Positions 45,934 to 55,728 of a stretch of 64,000 nucleotides of DNA are shown piece by piece. The notes under the pieces were generated by a model. That model was given only the letters and a program-made list of their open reading frames with translations, did no database searches and had not been told where the DNA came from. This DNA is from Alsobacter ponti (GTDB lineage: Bacteria > Pseudomonadota > Alphaproteobacteria > Rhizobiales > Beijerinckiaceae): NCBI RefSeq assembly GCF_024294805.1, contig NZ_JANCLU010000015.1, positions 1-64,000 on the forward strand, in the 5' to 3' direction. The translations under genes were made by a program, and so were the position numbers. How positions within the stretch are numbered: the stretch's first letter is position 1; each line of letters opens with the position of its first letter.

Positions 45934-47247
45934 ATGACGACGCGCCCCACGCCCGCGCCCGCCCGCAAGCTGCTGCTCGCCAACGCGCGCCTCGTCGATC
46001 CCGCGACCGGCAGGGAGGAGTTCGGCGACCTGCTGGTCGAGGACGGCCTGATCGCCGATTTCGGGGCCGCCCTGCGCGCCGCGCGGCCGGAGGGCGCGAC
46101 CGTGCTGGACTGCCGGGGCGAGGTGGTCGCGCCGGGCCTGATCGACATGCGCGCCTTCGTCGGCGAGCCGGGCGCGGAGCACCGCGAGACGCTGGCCAGC
46201 GCCAGCCGCGCCGCCGCCGCCGGCGGCGTCACCACCGTCGTCTGCATGCCCGACACCAACCCGCCGGTCGACGAGCCGGCCGTGGTCGACTACCTCAACC
46301 GCCGCGCCCGCGACACGGCGATCGTCCGCATGATCCCGGCGGCCGCCCTCACCAAGGGGCTCGCCGGGCGCGAGATGACCGAGATCGGCCTGCTGCGCGA
46401 GGCCGGCGCGGCGTTCCTGACCGACGGCGCGCGTTCCGTGACCAACGCCCAGGTGATGCGCCGGGCGCTGACCTACGCCCGCGACTTCGGCGCGCTGATC
46501 GTCCACCACTGCGAGGATCCCGACCTCGTCGGCGACGGCGTGATGAACGAGGGCGAGCTCGCCTCCCGCCTCGGCCTGCACGGCATCCCGCGCGAGGCGG
46601 AAACGCTGATGCTGGAGCGCGACCTGCGCCTCGTGCGGCTGACCGGCGGCCGCTACCACGCCGCCATGGTGAGCTGCGCCGACAGCGTCGCCATCATGGC
46701 CCGCGCCAAGTCCGACGGGCTGGACGTGACCTGCGGCGTCTCGATCAACTCGCTGGCGCTGAACGAGAACGACATCGGCCCCTACCGCACCTTCCTGAAG
46801 CTGTCGCCGCCGCTGCGCCACGAGGACGACCGCATCGCCGTCGTCGAGGCGCTGTCGGACGGGCTGATCGACGTCATCGTCTCCGACCACAACCCGCAGG
46901 ACGTCGAGACCAAGCGCCAGCCCTTCGCCGAGTGCGCCGACGGCGCGATCGGGCTGGAGACCATGCTGGCGGTGGGGCTGCGCCTCGTCCATTCCGGCGA
47001 GATCGGGCTGGCCGCCCTGCTGCGCGCCATGACGACGCGCCCGGCCGAAATCCTCGGCCTGCCGCAGGGGCGGCTGGCGCGCGGCGCGCCGGCCGACCTC
47101 ATCGTCTTCGACCCCGACGAACCCTTCGTGCAGGACCCCGCCGACCTGCACTCGCGCTCCAAGAACACGCCGTTCGACGGGGCGCGGCTGCAGGGCCGGG
47201 TACACGTCACGATTGTCGGCGGCGCGATCGTCTACCAGCGCGACTGA
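45934..47247 (+). CDS. Dihydroorotase-like protein lacking metal ligands (PyrC'/PyrX type)
   Basis: A 437-residue amidohydrolase-fold protein that aligns with type I dihydroorotase throughout but has lost catalytic residues. The metal-binding His-x-His is Arg-Ala-Phe (LIDMRAFVGEPG). The later HVST site reads AAMVSC. The VTPHH site reads VSINS. The HCED and SDHNPQD blocks are kept. Such pseudo-dihydroorotases are known to be needed for assembly of PyrB dodecamers. It should therefore be structural, not enzymatic, and a working pyrC should exist elsewhere in the genome. It is usually annotated as dihydroorotase. GTGAGAGCGGACC leads into ATG 45934. Confidence 0.9.
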   Translation: MTTRPTPAPARKLLLANARLVDPATGREEFGDLLVEDGLIADFGAALRAARPEGATVLDCRGEVVAPGLIDMRAFVGEPGAEHRETLASASRAAAAGGVTTVVCMPDTNPPVDEPAVVDYLNRRARDTAIVRMIPAAALTKGLAGREMTEIGLLREAGAAFLTDGARSVTNAQVMRRALTYARDFGALIVHHCEDPDLVGDGVMNEGELASRLGLHGIPREAETLMLERDLRLVRLTGGRYHAAMVSCADSVAIMARAKSDGLDVTCGVSINSLALNENDIGPYRTFLKLSPPLRHEDDRIAVVEALSDGLIDVIVSDHNPQDVETKRQPFAECADGAIGLETMLAVGLRLVHSGEIGLAALLRAMTTRPAEILGLPQGRLARGAPADLIVFDPDEPFVQDPADLHSRSKNTPFDGARLQGRVHVTIVGGAIVYQRD

Positions 47248-47361
47248 TCCGCGCCGTTTTCTCCACGTTTCGAGACGGTTGCGGCGCCTGCGCGGGTCGC
47301 GTCGGCTTGACGCGGACGCGCGCGGCGCAGCACTGTCGAACGGCAATCGGAACCGCGCGCC

Positions 47362-47946
47362 ATGATGCTCCTCGTCGCCCTCGTCGTCGGCTACCTGCTC
47401 GGGTCGATCCCGTTCGGCCTCCTGCTGACGCGGCTCGCCGGCACGCAGGACATCCGCACCATCGGCTCCGGCAATATCGGCGCGACCAACGTGCTGCGCA
47501 CCGGGCGCAAGGGCCTGGCGGCGGCGACGCTGCTCGGCGACGCGCTGAAGGGCACGGTCGCCGTGCTGGTCATGGCCGCCTGGGGCGGGCCGCAGGCCGC
47601 GCTGGCGGCGGCGGTGGGCGCGTTCCTCGGCCACGTCTTTCCCGTCTGGCTCGGGTTCAAGGGCGGCAAGGGCGTCGCCACCTTCCTCGGCGCGCTGAGC
47701 GGGACCGCGTGGCCCGCCGGCCTCGCCTTCGCGGCGATCTGGCTCGGCTGCGCCTGGCTGTTCCGCTACTCCTCGCTGTCAGCGCTGGTCGCCAGCGCGG
47801 CGAGCCCGCTTGTGCTGCTGGCGCTCGGCCGGCCCGACGCCGCGCTCGTCTTCGCGCTGCTGGCGGCGCTGCTGTGGTGGAAGCACCGCGAGAACATCGC
47901 CCGGCTGCGCGCCGGCGCCGAATCCAGGATCGGGGCCAAGGGGTGA
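47362..47946 (+). CDS. plsY: Acyl-phosphate:glycerol-3-phosphate acyltransferase PlsY
   Basis: PlsY catalyses the first acylation of phospholipid synthesis in the inner membrane. The 194 residues have about five to seven helices and the three family motifs: GSIPFG near residue 14, [14 protein letters not shown], and [14 protein letters not shown]. The stop overlaps the GTG of dprA (GTGA), so the pair is coupled, as in many bacteria of this group. Confidence 0.95.
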   Translation: MMLLVALVVGYLLGSIPFGLLLTRLAGTQDIRTIGSGNIGATNVLRTGRKGLAAATLLGDALKGTVAVLVMAAWGGPQAALAAAVGAFLGHVFPVWLGFKGGKGVATFLGALSGTAWPAGLAFAAIWLGCAWLFRYSSLSALVASAASPLVLLALGRPDAALVFALLAALLWWKHRENIARLRAGAESRIGAKG

Positions 47947-49256
47947 ACGCGGGCGGCCCGCCGAGCGGGGGCGGCGCGCCGCGCCTCTCCGACGCGCAGC
48001 GCTTCGACTGGCTGCGGCTGATCCGCTGCGAGGGTATCGGCCCGCGCACCTTCCGCGCTTTGGTCAACCGCTACGGGGGCGCCGGCGAGGCGCTACGGGC
48101 GCTGCCGGAGCTGGCGCGCCGGCGCGGGCGCGGCGAGCTGCGCATCCCCATGGCCGCCGAGATCGAGCGCGAGATGGAGGCGGCGCGCCGCTGGGGCGTG
48201 CGCTTCGTGGCGACCGGGGAAGCGGAGTATCCGCGCCTGCTGGCGGCGACCGACACCGCCCCGCCGCTGATCGCGGTGCGCGGAGAGGCCGGCGTGCTGG
48301 GCCGGCCGTGCGTCGCCATGGTCGGCTCCCGCAACGCCTCGGCCGGCGGGCTCGCGCTGGCGGGGCGGCTGGCGCGCGAGCTCTCGGAGGCGGGCGTCGT
48401 CGTGGTGTCGGGGCTGGCGCGCGGCGTCGACGCCAGCGCCCATCGCGGCGCGCTGGAGCGCGGCACGGTCGCGGTGCTGGCCGGCGGGCACGACCGGCTC
48501 TACCCGCCGGAGAACGCCGCCCTGCTCGACGCCCTGCTGGAGACCGGCTGCGCCGTGGCCGAGATGCCGATGGGCTGGACGCCGCGCGGGCGCGACTTCC
48601 CCCGCCGCAACAGGATCGTCTCCGGTCTCTCGCACGCCGTCATCGTGATCGAGGCGGCGCGCAAGTCGGGCTCGCTGATCACCGCCCGCTTCGCGCTGGA
48701 GCAGGGCCGCGAGGTGCTCGCCGTGCCGGGCTCGCCGCTCGACCCGCGCGCCGAGGGCGCCAATTCGCTGATTCGCCAGGGCGCGACGCTCGTCACCTGC
48801 GCCGAGGACGTGCTGGAGGCGCTGGAGCCGGCGCTGCGCGGCGGGCCCGCGCCTTCGCCCCCGCTCGGCGCGCGCGAGCCGCGCGACGGCGAAGGCGAGC
48901 CGCTGTGGGACGAATACGACCTGCTCGACGCCGACGCCGACGGCGGCACGTCGGCCGCCGGGCGCGGCGACGCTCCGCCGCCGGCCGCGCGGGCGAACGC
49001 GGCAGCCGGGCCCGCCGCCGCGTTCGGCGACGCGGAGGACGACGCGGGTGCGCCGCCCCGCTCCCCGCGCGAGACGGTGACGGCGCTGCTCGGCGTCTCC
49101 CCGGTGCCGGTGGACGAACTGGTGCGCGCCTCCGGGCTCGCAAGCCGGACGGTGCAGCTCGTTCTCTTCGACCTGGAGGAGAAGGGCCGCCTCGATCGGC
49201 ACGGGGCCGCCCTCGTGTCGCTGCGTCCGCCGGGCGATGGAAAACCCGGCGGCTGA
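47943..49256 (+). CDS. dprA: DNA-processing protein DprA
   Basis: DprA loads RecA on incoming single-stranded DNA during transformation. The 437 residues comprise an N-terminal SAM-like helical part ([20 protein letters not shown]), the Rossmann domain (about 115-310: [48 protein letters not shown]), a low-complexity Pro/Ala/Asp linker of about 90 residues, and a C-terminal winged helix ([19 protein letters not shown]). The start is GTG 47943. The linker is longer than usual. No other competence genes are nearby. Confidence 0.95.
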   Translation: MNAGGPPSGGGAPRLSDAQRFDWLRLIRCEGIGPRTFRALVNRYGGAGEALRALPELARRRGRGELRIPMAAEIEREMEAARRWGVRFVATGEAEYPRLLAATDTAPPLIAVRGEAGVLGRPCVAMVGSRNASAGGLALAGRLARELSEAGVVVVSGLARGVDASAHRGALERGTVAVLAGGHDRLYPPENAALLDALLETGCAVAEMPMGWTPRGRDFPRRNRIVSGLSHAVIVIEAARKSGSLITARFALEQGREVLAVPGSPLDPRAEGANSLIRQGATLVTCAEDVLEALEPALRGGPAPSPPLGAREPRDGEGEPLWDEYDLLDADADGGTSAAGRGDAPPPAARANAAAGPAAAFGDAEDDAGAPPRSPRETVTALLGVSPVPVDELVRASGLASRTVQLVLFDLEEKGRLDRHGAALVSLRPPGDGKPGG

Positions 49257-49259
49257 GGC

Positions 49260-49514
49260 TCAGTCGGCCCGGACCTTCATGGCGATGGACTGGGCCTCGA
49301 TCCGCGCCATTTCGAGGAAGTAGGCGAGGACGTCGAGCTTGGCGCCGCGCGCCAGCGCGGCCATCTCCGTCGCCATCTGCCCGACATAGCGGGAGACTTC
49401 CTGGATGTTCTGGGGGTTTTCGGGCGCGGCGACCGGCTTCGCCGGGGCGCGAGTCAGGGCCGCGCGGGACGCGGGCGCTTCGAAGACGGGCTTGGGGTTC
49501 AGGTTGCCGGACAT
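49260..49514 (-). CDS. Conserved-looking small protein of unknown function
   Basis: An 84-residue protein with a Pro/Ala-rich N-terminal half and a helical C-terminal half (NIQEVSRYVGQMATEMAALA; AYFLEMARIEAQSIAMKVRA). It has no signal peptide and no membrane helix. GGAG lies seven bases before ATG 49514; a TTG at 49526 is less likely. It ends three bases from the end of dprA on the opposite strand. I do not recognise a family. The helical part looks suited to self-association. Confidence 0.7.
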   Translation of the reverse strand: MSGNLNPKPVFEAPASRAALTRAPAKPVAAPENPQNIQEVSRYVGQMATEMAALARGAKLDVLAYFLEMARIEAQSIAMKVRAD

Positions 49515-49979
49515 CAATGGCTCCAAGAATCGGTCATGGAAAAGGGCTAGGGCTTAAACAACCGCAAGTATGACTCACTCTCGCCTACACCGGCAATATC
49601 GCACAGTGGTTTACCATGAAAAAAGATACCGGCGGTTGTAAATGTAAAAACCGGGCCGGACTTCGAGAGGCCGGACGCGTTTCAGGGTTTTCTCGACCCT
49701 TCTTGCGCCGCCCGCCAACATTGCCATGATGCATCGGCGCGGGCGTCGAGCGCCGCTGCGCCATGGCATCCATGCGCCGGGCCCGGACACCGCCGCGCGG
49801 ACGCTGCGGGGCTTTGAAGACAGGGCCAGCGGGCGAAAGCCCGCCAGGGCGCGTCAAACGGCCGATTTGACTTGGCCGGGGGCTTGACCCACTTTCGCGC
49901 GAAAGTTTCCAGGCCCGTGCGGGTTTCACCAAGCGGCGGAGGGCGAATCGCGCCGCCCCGCCGATGGATGTCGTTGCAG
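49515..49979. other. Intergenic region upstream of topA
   Basis: No convincing gene in 465 bases. The left part (49545-49650) is AT-rich and holds an 8-bp inverted repeat, ACAACCGC at 49558-49565 and GCGGTTGT at 49632-49639, and is the likely control region of the small minus-strand gene. The right part has two TTGAC hexamers (49867 and 49884) and a perfect 16-bp palindrome at 49891-49906. Confidence 0.5.
49891..49906. promoter_or_regulatory. Perfect 16-bp palindrome upstream of topA
   Basis: ACTTTCGCGCGAAAGT is a perfect dyad 73 bases before the topA ATG. It sits directly after TTGACC (49884-49889) with one base between, so it would fill the spacer of a promoter using that -35, although the matching -10 (TTCCAG) is poor. 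It may be an operator or a DNA-topology sensitive site. Confidence 0.4.
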
Positions 49980-52652
49980 ATGAAGATCGTCGTCGTCGAG
50001 TCTCCGGCCAAGGCCAAGACCATCAACAAATATCTCGGATCGGGCTACGAGGTGATCGCCTCGTTCGGCCACATCCGCGACCTGCCGGCCAAGGACGGGT
50101 CTGTCGAGCCCGAGCAGGACTTCTCGATGCTGTGGGAGGTCGATCCCAAGGCGTCGAAGCGCGTCTCGGAGATCGCCAGCGCGGTCAAGGGCTCGGACGG
50201 GCTGATCCTCGCCACCGACCCGGACCGCGAGGGCGAGGCCATCTCCTGGCACATCCTGGAGGCGCTGCGCGCCCGCCGCGCCCTGAAGGACGTGCCGATC
50301 GAGCGCGTCACCTTCAACGCCATCACCAAGGACGCGGTGAAGGACGCCATGGCGCACCCGCGCCAGATCGACCAGGCGCTGGTCGACGCCTATCTGGCGC
50401 GCCGCGCGCTGGATTATCTGGTCGGCTTCCGCCTCTCCCCGGTGCTGTGGCGCAAGCTGCCGGGCGCCCGCTCAGCCGGGCGCGTGCAGTCGGTGGCGCT
50501 GCGCCTCGTCTGCGACCGCGAGCGCGAGATCGAGACCTTCGTCGCCCGCGAGTACTGGTCGCTGGTCGCCACGCTGGCGACGCCGGCCGGCGCGGCGTTC
50601 GAGGCGCGCCTCGTGGGGGCGGACGGCAAGAAGATCAACCGGCTCGACGTCGGCAACAAGGACCAGGCCGAGGCGTTCCGCCAGGCGCTGGAAGCGGCGC
50701 GCTTCTCGGTCGCCTCGATCGAGGCCAAGCCGGCCCGCCGGCATCCCTACCCGCCCTTCACCACCTCGACGCTGCAGCAGGAGGCGAGCCGCAAGCTCGG
50801 CATGGCCCCCGCTCGCACCATGCAGGTGGCCCAGCGCCTCTACGAGGGCGTCGACGTCGGCGGCGAGACGGTCGGCATCATTACCTATATGCGAACCGAC
50901 GGCGTCGACCTCGCGCCCGAGGCCATCGCCGCCGCCCGCCGGGTGATCGGCCAGGAATACGGGGCCGCCTACGTTCCAGGCGTCCCGCGCCGCTACACCT
51001 CCAAGCAGAAGAACGCCCAGGAGGCGCATGAGGCGATCCGCCCGACCGACATGGGCCGGCTGCCGCGCCATGTCGCGCGCCACCTCGACCCCGAGCAGGC
51101 CCGGCTCTACGAGCTGATCTGGATCCGCACGCTGGCCAGCCAGATGGAGTCGGCCGAGCTGGAGCGCACCACGGCCGAGATCGCGGCCGAAGTCGGCCCC
51201 GGCCACCGCTACGCCCGGATCGACCTGCGCGCCACCGGCCAGGTGGTGAAGTTCGACGGATTCCTGCGCCTCTACCAGGAAGGCCGCGACGACGAGGGCG
51301 ACGACGAGGACAACCGCCGCCTGCCGCCCATGCGCCAGCACGACACGCTGGAGAAGCGCGCCATCGCCGCCACGCAGCACTTCACAGAGCCCCCGCCGCG
51401 CTTCTCGGAAGCGTCGCTGGTCAAGCGCATGGAGGAGCTGGGCATCGGCCGGCCCTCCACCTACGCCTCCACGCTCGCGGTGCTGAAGGACCGCGAATAT
51501 GTGAAAATCGACAAGAAGCGCCTGCACGCCGAGGACAAGGGCATGCTGGTGACGGCCTTCCTCGAAGGCTTCTTCTCCCGCTACGTCGAATACGACTTCA
51601 CGGCGGCGCTCGAGGAGGACCTCGACCGCATCTCCAACAGCGAGATCGACTGGAAGGAGGTGCTGCGGCGCTTCTGGCAGGACTTCTCGGCGGCGCTCGA
51701 CGCCACCAAGGAGCTGCGCACCGGCGAGGTGCTGGAAAGCCTCAACGAGATCATGGGGCCGCACATCTTCCCGCCGCGCGCGGACGGCGGCGACCCGCGC
51801 CTGTGCCCGAGCTGCAATGCCGGCCAGCTTTCGCTGAAGCTCAGCCGCTTCGGCGCGTTCATCGGCTGCTCGAACTACCCCGAGTGCAAGTACACGCGCC
51901 AGCTCGCCGCCTCGGCCGACGCCAGCGGCATGGCCGGCGACGGCGTGCTCGGCAAGGACCCCGAGACGGGGCTGGACGTGACGGTGCGCGACGGGCGCTT
52001 CGGCCCCTATGTGCAGCTCGGCGAGGGCGAGAAGCCCAAGCGCCAGAGCCTCGCCAAGGGCATGAACAAGGACAGCCTGACGCTCGACCTCGCTTTGCAG
52101 CTGCTCTCGCTGCCGCGCGAGGTGGCCCGCCATCCCGAATCCGGCGAGCCGATCCTGGCCGGCATCGGCCGCTACGGGCCCTATGTCCAGCACGGCAAGA
52201 CCTACGCCAATATCGGCAAGGACGACGACGTGCTGACCATCGGGGCCAACCGGGCCATCGACCTCGTGGTGACGAAGGAAAGCGGCGGCGGACGCTTCCA
52301 GCGCGGCTCCGCGCCGGCCGGGCGCGTGCTGGGCGAGCACCCCGAAGGCGGCTCGATCACCGTGCACGCCGGCCGCTTCGGCCCCTACGTCAAGCACGGC
52401 GCTGTCAACGCCACCATCCCCAAGGCGATGTCGCCCGACGCCCTCACGGTCGAGCAGGCGGTCGAGCTGATCGCCGCCCGCGCCGCCGCCGCGCCGAAGA
52501 AGGCAGGCGGGCGCAAGCCCGCGTCCCGCAAGCCCGCCGCCGGCAAGCCGGCCGCCAAGAAGGCCGGGGCCAAAACGACGGCGACGAAGAAAACGGCTGC
52601 GAAAAAGCCGGCCGCGAAGAAGACGGCCACCAAGCGCAGCGCCGCCGAGTGA
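49980..52652 (+). CDS. topA: DNA topoisomerase I
   Basis: TopA relaxes negative supercoils. The 890 residues show the Toprim domain (MKIVVVESPAKAKTINKYLG; DPDREGEAISWHI), the active Tyr in ITYMRTDGVDLAPEA near residue 303, one C4 zinc finger (CPSC, then CSNYPEC) near 610-640, then repeated GRFGPYVQ/GRYGPYVQ modules. It closes with a Lys/Ala/Pro tail of about 50 residues resembling histone H1. I chose ATG 49980 because it starts the conserved core; ATG 49968 is possible. A GC hairpin follows the stop. Confidence 0.96.
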   Translation: MKIVVVESPAKAKTINKYLGSGYEVIASFGHIRDLPAKDGSVEPEQDFSMLWEVDPKASKRVSEIASAVKGSDGLILATDPDREGEAISWHILEALRARRALKDVPIERVTFNAITKDAVKDAMAHPRQIDQALVDAYLARRALDYLVGFRLSPVLWRKLPGARSAGRVQSVALRLVCDREREIETFVAREYWSLVATLATPAGAAFEARLVGADGKKINRLDVGNKDQAEAFRQALEAARFSVASIEAKPARRHPYPPFTTSTLQQEASRKLGMAPARTMQVAQRLYEGVDVGGETVGIITYMRTDGVDLAPEAIAAARRVIGQEYGAAYVPGVPRRYTSKQKNAQEAHEAIRPTDMGRLPRHVARHLDPEQARLYELIWIRTLASQMESAELERTTAEIAAEVGPGHRYARIDLRATGQVVKFDGFLRLYQEGRDDEGDDEDNRRLPPMRQHDTLEKRAIAATQHFTEPPPRFSEASLVKRMEELGIGRPSTYASTLAVLKDREYVKIDKKRLHAEDKGMLVTAFLEGFFSRYVEYDFTAALEEDLDRISNSEIDWKEVLRRFWQDFSAALDATKELRTGEVLESLNEIMGPHIFPPRADGGDPRLCPSCNAGQLSLKLSRFGAFIGCSNYPECKYTRQLAASADASGMAGDGVLGKDPETGLDVTVRDGRFGPYVQLGEGEKPKRQSLAKGMNKDSLTLDLALQLLSLPREVARHPESGEPILAGIGRYGPYVQHGKTYANIGKDDDVLTIGANRAIDLVVTKESGGGRFQRGSAPAGRVLGEHPEGGSITVHAGRFGPYVKHGAVNATIPKAMSPDALTVEQAVELIAARAAAAPKKAGGRKPASRKPAAGKPAAKKAGAKTTATKKTAAKKPAAKKTATKRSAAE

Positions 52653-52657
52653 CGCGC

Positions 52658-52680
52658 CCCGGGCCCTTTCGCGGCCCGGG
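52658..52680 (+). terminator. GC hairpin after topA
   Basis: CCCGGGCC and GGCCCGGG form an 8-bp stem with a 7-base loop, five bases after the topA stop. There is no U-run, so it may act with Rho or as a message stabiliser before rnr. Confidence 0.45.
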
Positions 52681-52825
52681 TGGAACTCCCATATGAGGCG
52701 GGACTTCTTCTCCCTCCGGCGGAGCGCGCCCCTGCGCGCGTCGTGACGACCGGGCCCGCCGCAGTGGATCGGGCGGGCCGGGCGTGCGACAAGGAGCGCG
52801 AGCAACAGGACGGAACGACACGACC

Positions 52826-55213
52826 GTGGCCAAGCCCCGCAAATCCCCCCAGGAGATGTCCGGCGGATCCTCCCTGCCGACGCGGGAGCAGATCCTGGAG
52901 TTCGTGCGCGGCGAGACCGGCCCGGTCGGCAAGCGCGAGATCGCCCGCGCCTTCAACGTCAAGGCGGAGGGCCGCGTCGCGCTGAAGCGCCTGCTGCGCG
53001 AGATGCAGGACGACGGCCAGCTCGACCGCAAGGGCCACGTCGCCCGGCCGGACGCCCTGCCGCCCGTGGTGCTGGCCGACGTCATTCTGCGCGACCGCGA
53101 CGGCGACCTCGTCGCCCGGCCGACCGAGTGGGACGAGGAGGAGCTGGGCAAGGCCCCGCGCATATCCGTCCATCCGCCGCGCCGCCCGCGACCCGGCCTC
53201 GCCGCGCCCGGCGTCGGCGACCGCGTGCTGCTGCGCATCGAGCCCGACCGCGAGGGCGGCTACAGCGGACGCCTCATCAAGGTGCTCGCCAAGTCCAAGG
53301 CCATGGTGCTGGGCGTGTTCCGCGCCGACCCCGGCGGCGGCGGGCGGCTCGCGCCGGTCGACAAGAAATCGCTCGGCCGCGAAATCCCGATCCCGCCCGG
53401 CGACGAGGGCGGCGCCAGCGACGGCGACCTCGTCTCCGTCGCCCTGACGCAGAAGGGGCGCTTCGGCCTGACGCTCGGCAAGGTCACCGACAAGCTGGGC
53501 TCGCTGAAGAGCGAGAAGGCGATCAGCCTCGTCGCCATCGTCTCGCACGGCATTCCGCGCGATTTCTCCCCCTCCGCCATGATGGAGGCGGAGCAGGCCC
53601 GCCCGGCGACGATGGAGCACCGGGAGGACTGGCGGCATCTGCGCCTCGTGACCATCGACCCGCCCGACGCCAAGGACCATGACGACGCCGTCCACGCGCG
53701 GCCGGACGACGACCCGGACAATCCGGGTGGGCACGTCGTCACCGTCGCCATCGCCGACGTCGCCGCCTATGTGCGCGCCGGCGGCGCTCTCGACCGCGAC
53801 GCGCTGGAGCGCGGCAACTCCGTCTATTTCCCCGACCGCGTCGTGCCGATGCTGCCCGAGCGCATCTCCAACGATTTGTGCTCGCTGCGGCCGGACGAGG
53901 ACCGCCCGGCGCTCGCCGTGCGGCTGGTGCTGGCGGCGGACGGGCGCAAGAAGCGCCACAGCTTCCACCGCGTCATGATGCGCTCGCGCGCCAAGCTGGC
54001 CTACGCCCAGGCCCAGGCCGCCATCGACGGCCGGCTGGACGAGGAGACGCAGGCGCTGCTGGAGCCGGTGCTGAAGCCGCTCTGGGCGGCCTACGAGTGC
54101 TCTCGCCAGGCGCGCGACGTGCGCGGGCCGCTCGACCTCGACCTGCCCGAGCGCAAGATCGTGCTGAACAAGGACGGCCACGTCGACCGCGTGATCGTGC
54201 CCGAGCGGCTGGACGCGCACCGTCTGATCGAGGAGTTCATGATCCTCGCCAACGTCGCCGCCGCCGAGACGCTGGAGGAGCGGCGCACGCCCCTGCTCTA
54301 CCGCGTCCACGACGAACCTTCGCTGGAGAAGATGCGCGGGCTCGGCGAGGTTCTGGCCTCGATCGGCATCAAGCTGACCGCGCAGGGCGCGCTGCGGCCG
54401 GAGTTCTTCAACCGCATCCTCGAGCGCGTCAGCGGCCTGCCGCACCAGGCGCTGATCAACGAGGTGGTGCTGCGCACGCAGTCGCAGGCCGAGTACGCGG
54501 CCGAGAACTACGGGCATTTCGGCCTGAACCTGCGCCGCTACGCGCATTTCACCTCGCCGATCCGCCGCTACGCCGACCTGATCGTCCACCGCGCGCTGAT
54601 CCGCGCCATGGGCTTCGGCAAGGACGGGCTGCCCGACGCCGTGCTGCCCGAGCTGCCGGAGATCGCCGCGCGCATCTCGGCGGCCGAGCGGCGCGCCATG
54701 GCGGCCGAGCGCGAGACGGTGGACCGGCTCATCGCGCATTATCTGTCCGACCGCATCGGCGCGGAGTTCGAGGGCCGCATCACCGGCGTCACCCGCGCCG
54801 GGCTGTTCGTGCGGCTGAACGAAACCGGGGCGGACGGGTTCATCCCGGCCGGCACGCTCGGCGCGGACTATTTCCGCTACGACGAGGCCGCGCACGCGCT
54901 GGTCGGAGACCGCACCGGCGAGACGCACCGGCTGGGCGATCCGGCCACGGTGCGGCTGGTCGAGGCCGTGCCGCTGGCAGGCGCGCTGCGCTTCGAGCTG
55001 TTGTCGGAGGGGGCGATCGCGCTGCCGCGCGGCCGCCGTCCCCACCCCGGCAAGCCGCGCAAGGGCGGCGACGGAAAGGCCAAGGTGACGGCCAAGAGGA
55101 AGGCGAAGGCGAAGGCCGGCGCCGCATCCGGGAAGGCTGGCGCGTCGCCGGCCTCCCGCAAGGCCCAGGGCGGCAAGCGCGGCGACGGGCCGCGGGGCCG
55201 CCAGGGCGAGTGA
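52826..55213 (+). CDS. rnr: Ribonuclease R
   Basis: A processive 3'-5' exoribonuclease. The 795 residues have an N-terminal winged helix (TREQILEFVRGETGPVGKREI), cold-shock domains, the RNB catalytic domain with DPPDAKDHDDAVHA (metal-binding Asp cluster) near residue 280 and HFTSPIRRYADLIVHRAL, then an S1 domain (FEGRITGVTRAGLFVRLNET). A Lys/Gly-rich basic tail of about 55 residues follows. GTG 52826 is the best start, with AGGACGGA upstream. It is followed by DUF983 after ten bases. Confidence 0.95.
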   Translation: MAKPRKSPQEMSGGSSLPTREQILEFVRGETGPVGKREIARAFNVKAEGRVALKRLLREMQDDGQLDRKGHVARPDALPPVVLADVILRDRDGDLVARPTEWDEEELGKAPRISVHPPRRPRPGLAAPGVGDRVLLRIEPDREGGYSGRLIKVLAKSKAMVLGVFRADPGGGGRLAPVDKKSLGREIPIPPGDEGGASDGDLVSVALTQKGRFGLTLGKVTDKLGSLKSEKAISLVAIVSHGIPRDFSPSAMMEAEQARPATMEHREDWRHLRLVTIDPPDAKDHDDAVHARPDDDPDNPGGHVVTVAIADVAAYVRAGGALDRDALERGNSVYFPDRVVPMLPERISNDLCSLRPDEDRPALAVRLVLAADGRKKRHSFHRVMMRSRAKLAYAQAQAAIDGRLDEETQALLEPVLKPLWAAYECSRQARDVRGPLDLDLPERKIVLNKDGHVDRVIVPERLDAHRLIEEFMILANVAAAETLEERRTPLLYRVHDEPSLEKMRGLGEVLASIGIKLTAQGALRPEFFNRILERVSGLPHQALINEVVLRTQSQAEYAAENYGHFGLNLRRYAHFTSPIRRYADLIVHRALIRAMGFGKDGLPDAVLPELPEIAARISAAERRAMAAERETVDRLIAHYLSDRIGAEFEGRITGVTRAGLFVRLNETGADGFIPAGTLGADYFRYDEAAHALVGDRTGETHRLGDPATVRLVEAVPLAGALRFELLSEGAIALPRGRRPHPGKPRKGGDGKAKVTAKRKAKAKAGAASGKAGASPASRKAQGGKRGDGPRGRQGE

Positions 55214-55223
55214 GGACAAAACG

Positions 55224-55646
55224 ATGCTGAACGACACGCGCGACCCCTGGGTCGCCATCCGCCGCGGCGTGGCTGGGCGCTGCCCGCACTGCGGCGAGGG
55301 CCGGCTGTTCACCTCCTATCTGAAGGTGACGCCGCGCTGCGAAGCCTGCGGCGAGCACTTCCACCACCACCGCGCCGACGACCTGCCGGCCTATATCGTC
55401 ATCTTCGTGGTCGGCCACATCGTCGTCGGCGGCATGCTGTCGGCCGAGACGCACGGCGACTGGCCGGTCTGGTGGCACGTCGTGCTGTGGCCGCTGCTCA
55501 CCGTGGTGATGTCGCTGGGGATGCTGCAGCCGGTAAAGGGGATCATCGTCGCGCTGCAATGGGCGAACCGGATGCACGGCTTCGGCGACGGCGTGGAGCC
55601 CGGCGAGCCGGCCGCGCTGCGCCCCACCGAGCGGCCGCCGGGCTGA
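55224..55646 (+). CDS. DUF983 zinc-ribbon membrane protein
   Basis: A 140-residue protein with two CxxC pairs in its N-terminal half (RCPHCGEG and RCEACGEHF) forming a zinc ribbon, a conserved FHHHRADDLPAYIVIFVVGH, and two hydrophobic helices (AYIVIFVVGHIVVGGMLSA; VVLWPLLTVVMSLGMLQPV). DUF983 proteins sit beside rnr or cox genes in alphaproteobacteria and have no proven role. It is ten bases after rnr and 82 bases before the NUDIX gene. Confidence 0.92.
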   Translation: MLNDTRDPWVAIRRGVAGRCPHCGEGRLFTSYLKVTPRCEACGEHFHHHRADDLPAYIVIFVVGHIVVGGMLSAETHGDWPVWWHVVLWPLLTVVMSLGMLQPVKGIIVALQWANRMHGFGDGVEPGEPAALRPTERPPG

Positions 55647-55728
55647 GGCGGCCCGCCCGCGCCGATTGCGTTCGCTCGCGCGGGCCCCTAAAGCTGGCCT
55701 TCTCCTTCTCCGGCGCCGCGACCCCAAG

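Noticed and set aside
52385-55312. Minus-strand frame of about 975 codons opposite rnr and the topA end
   Set aside because: Antisense mirror of the rnr codons with repeated Gln/His/Arg; no start signal or domain.
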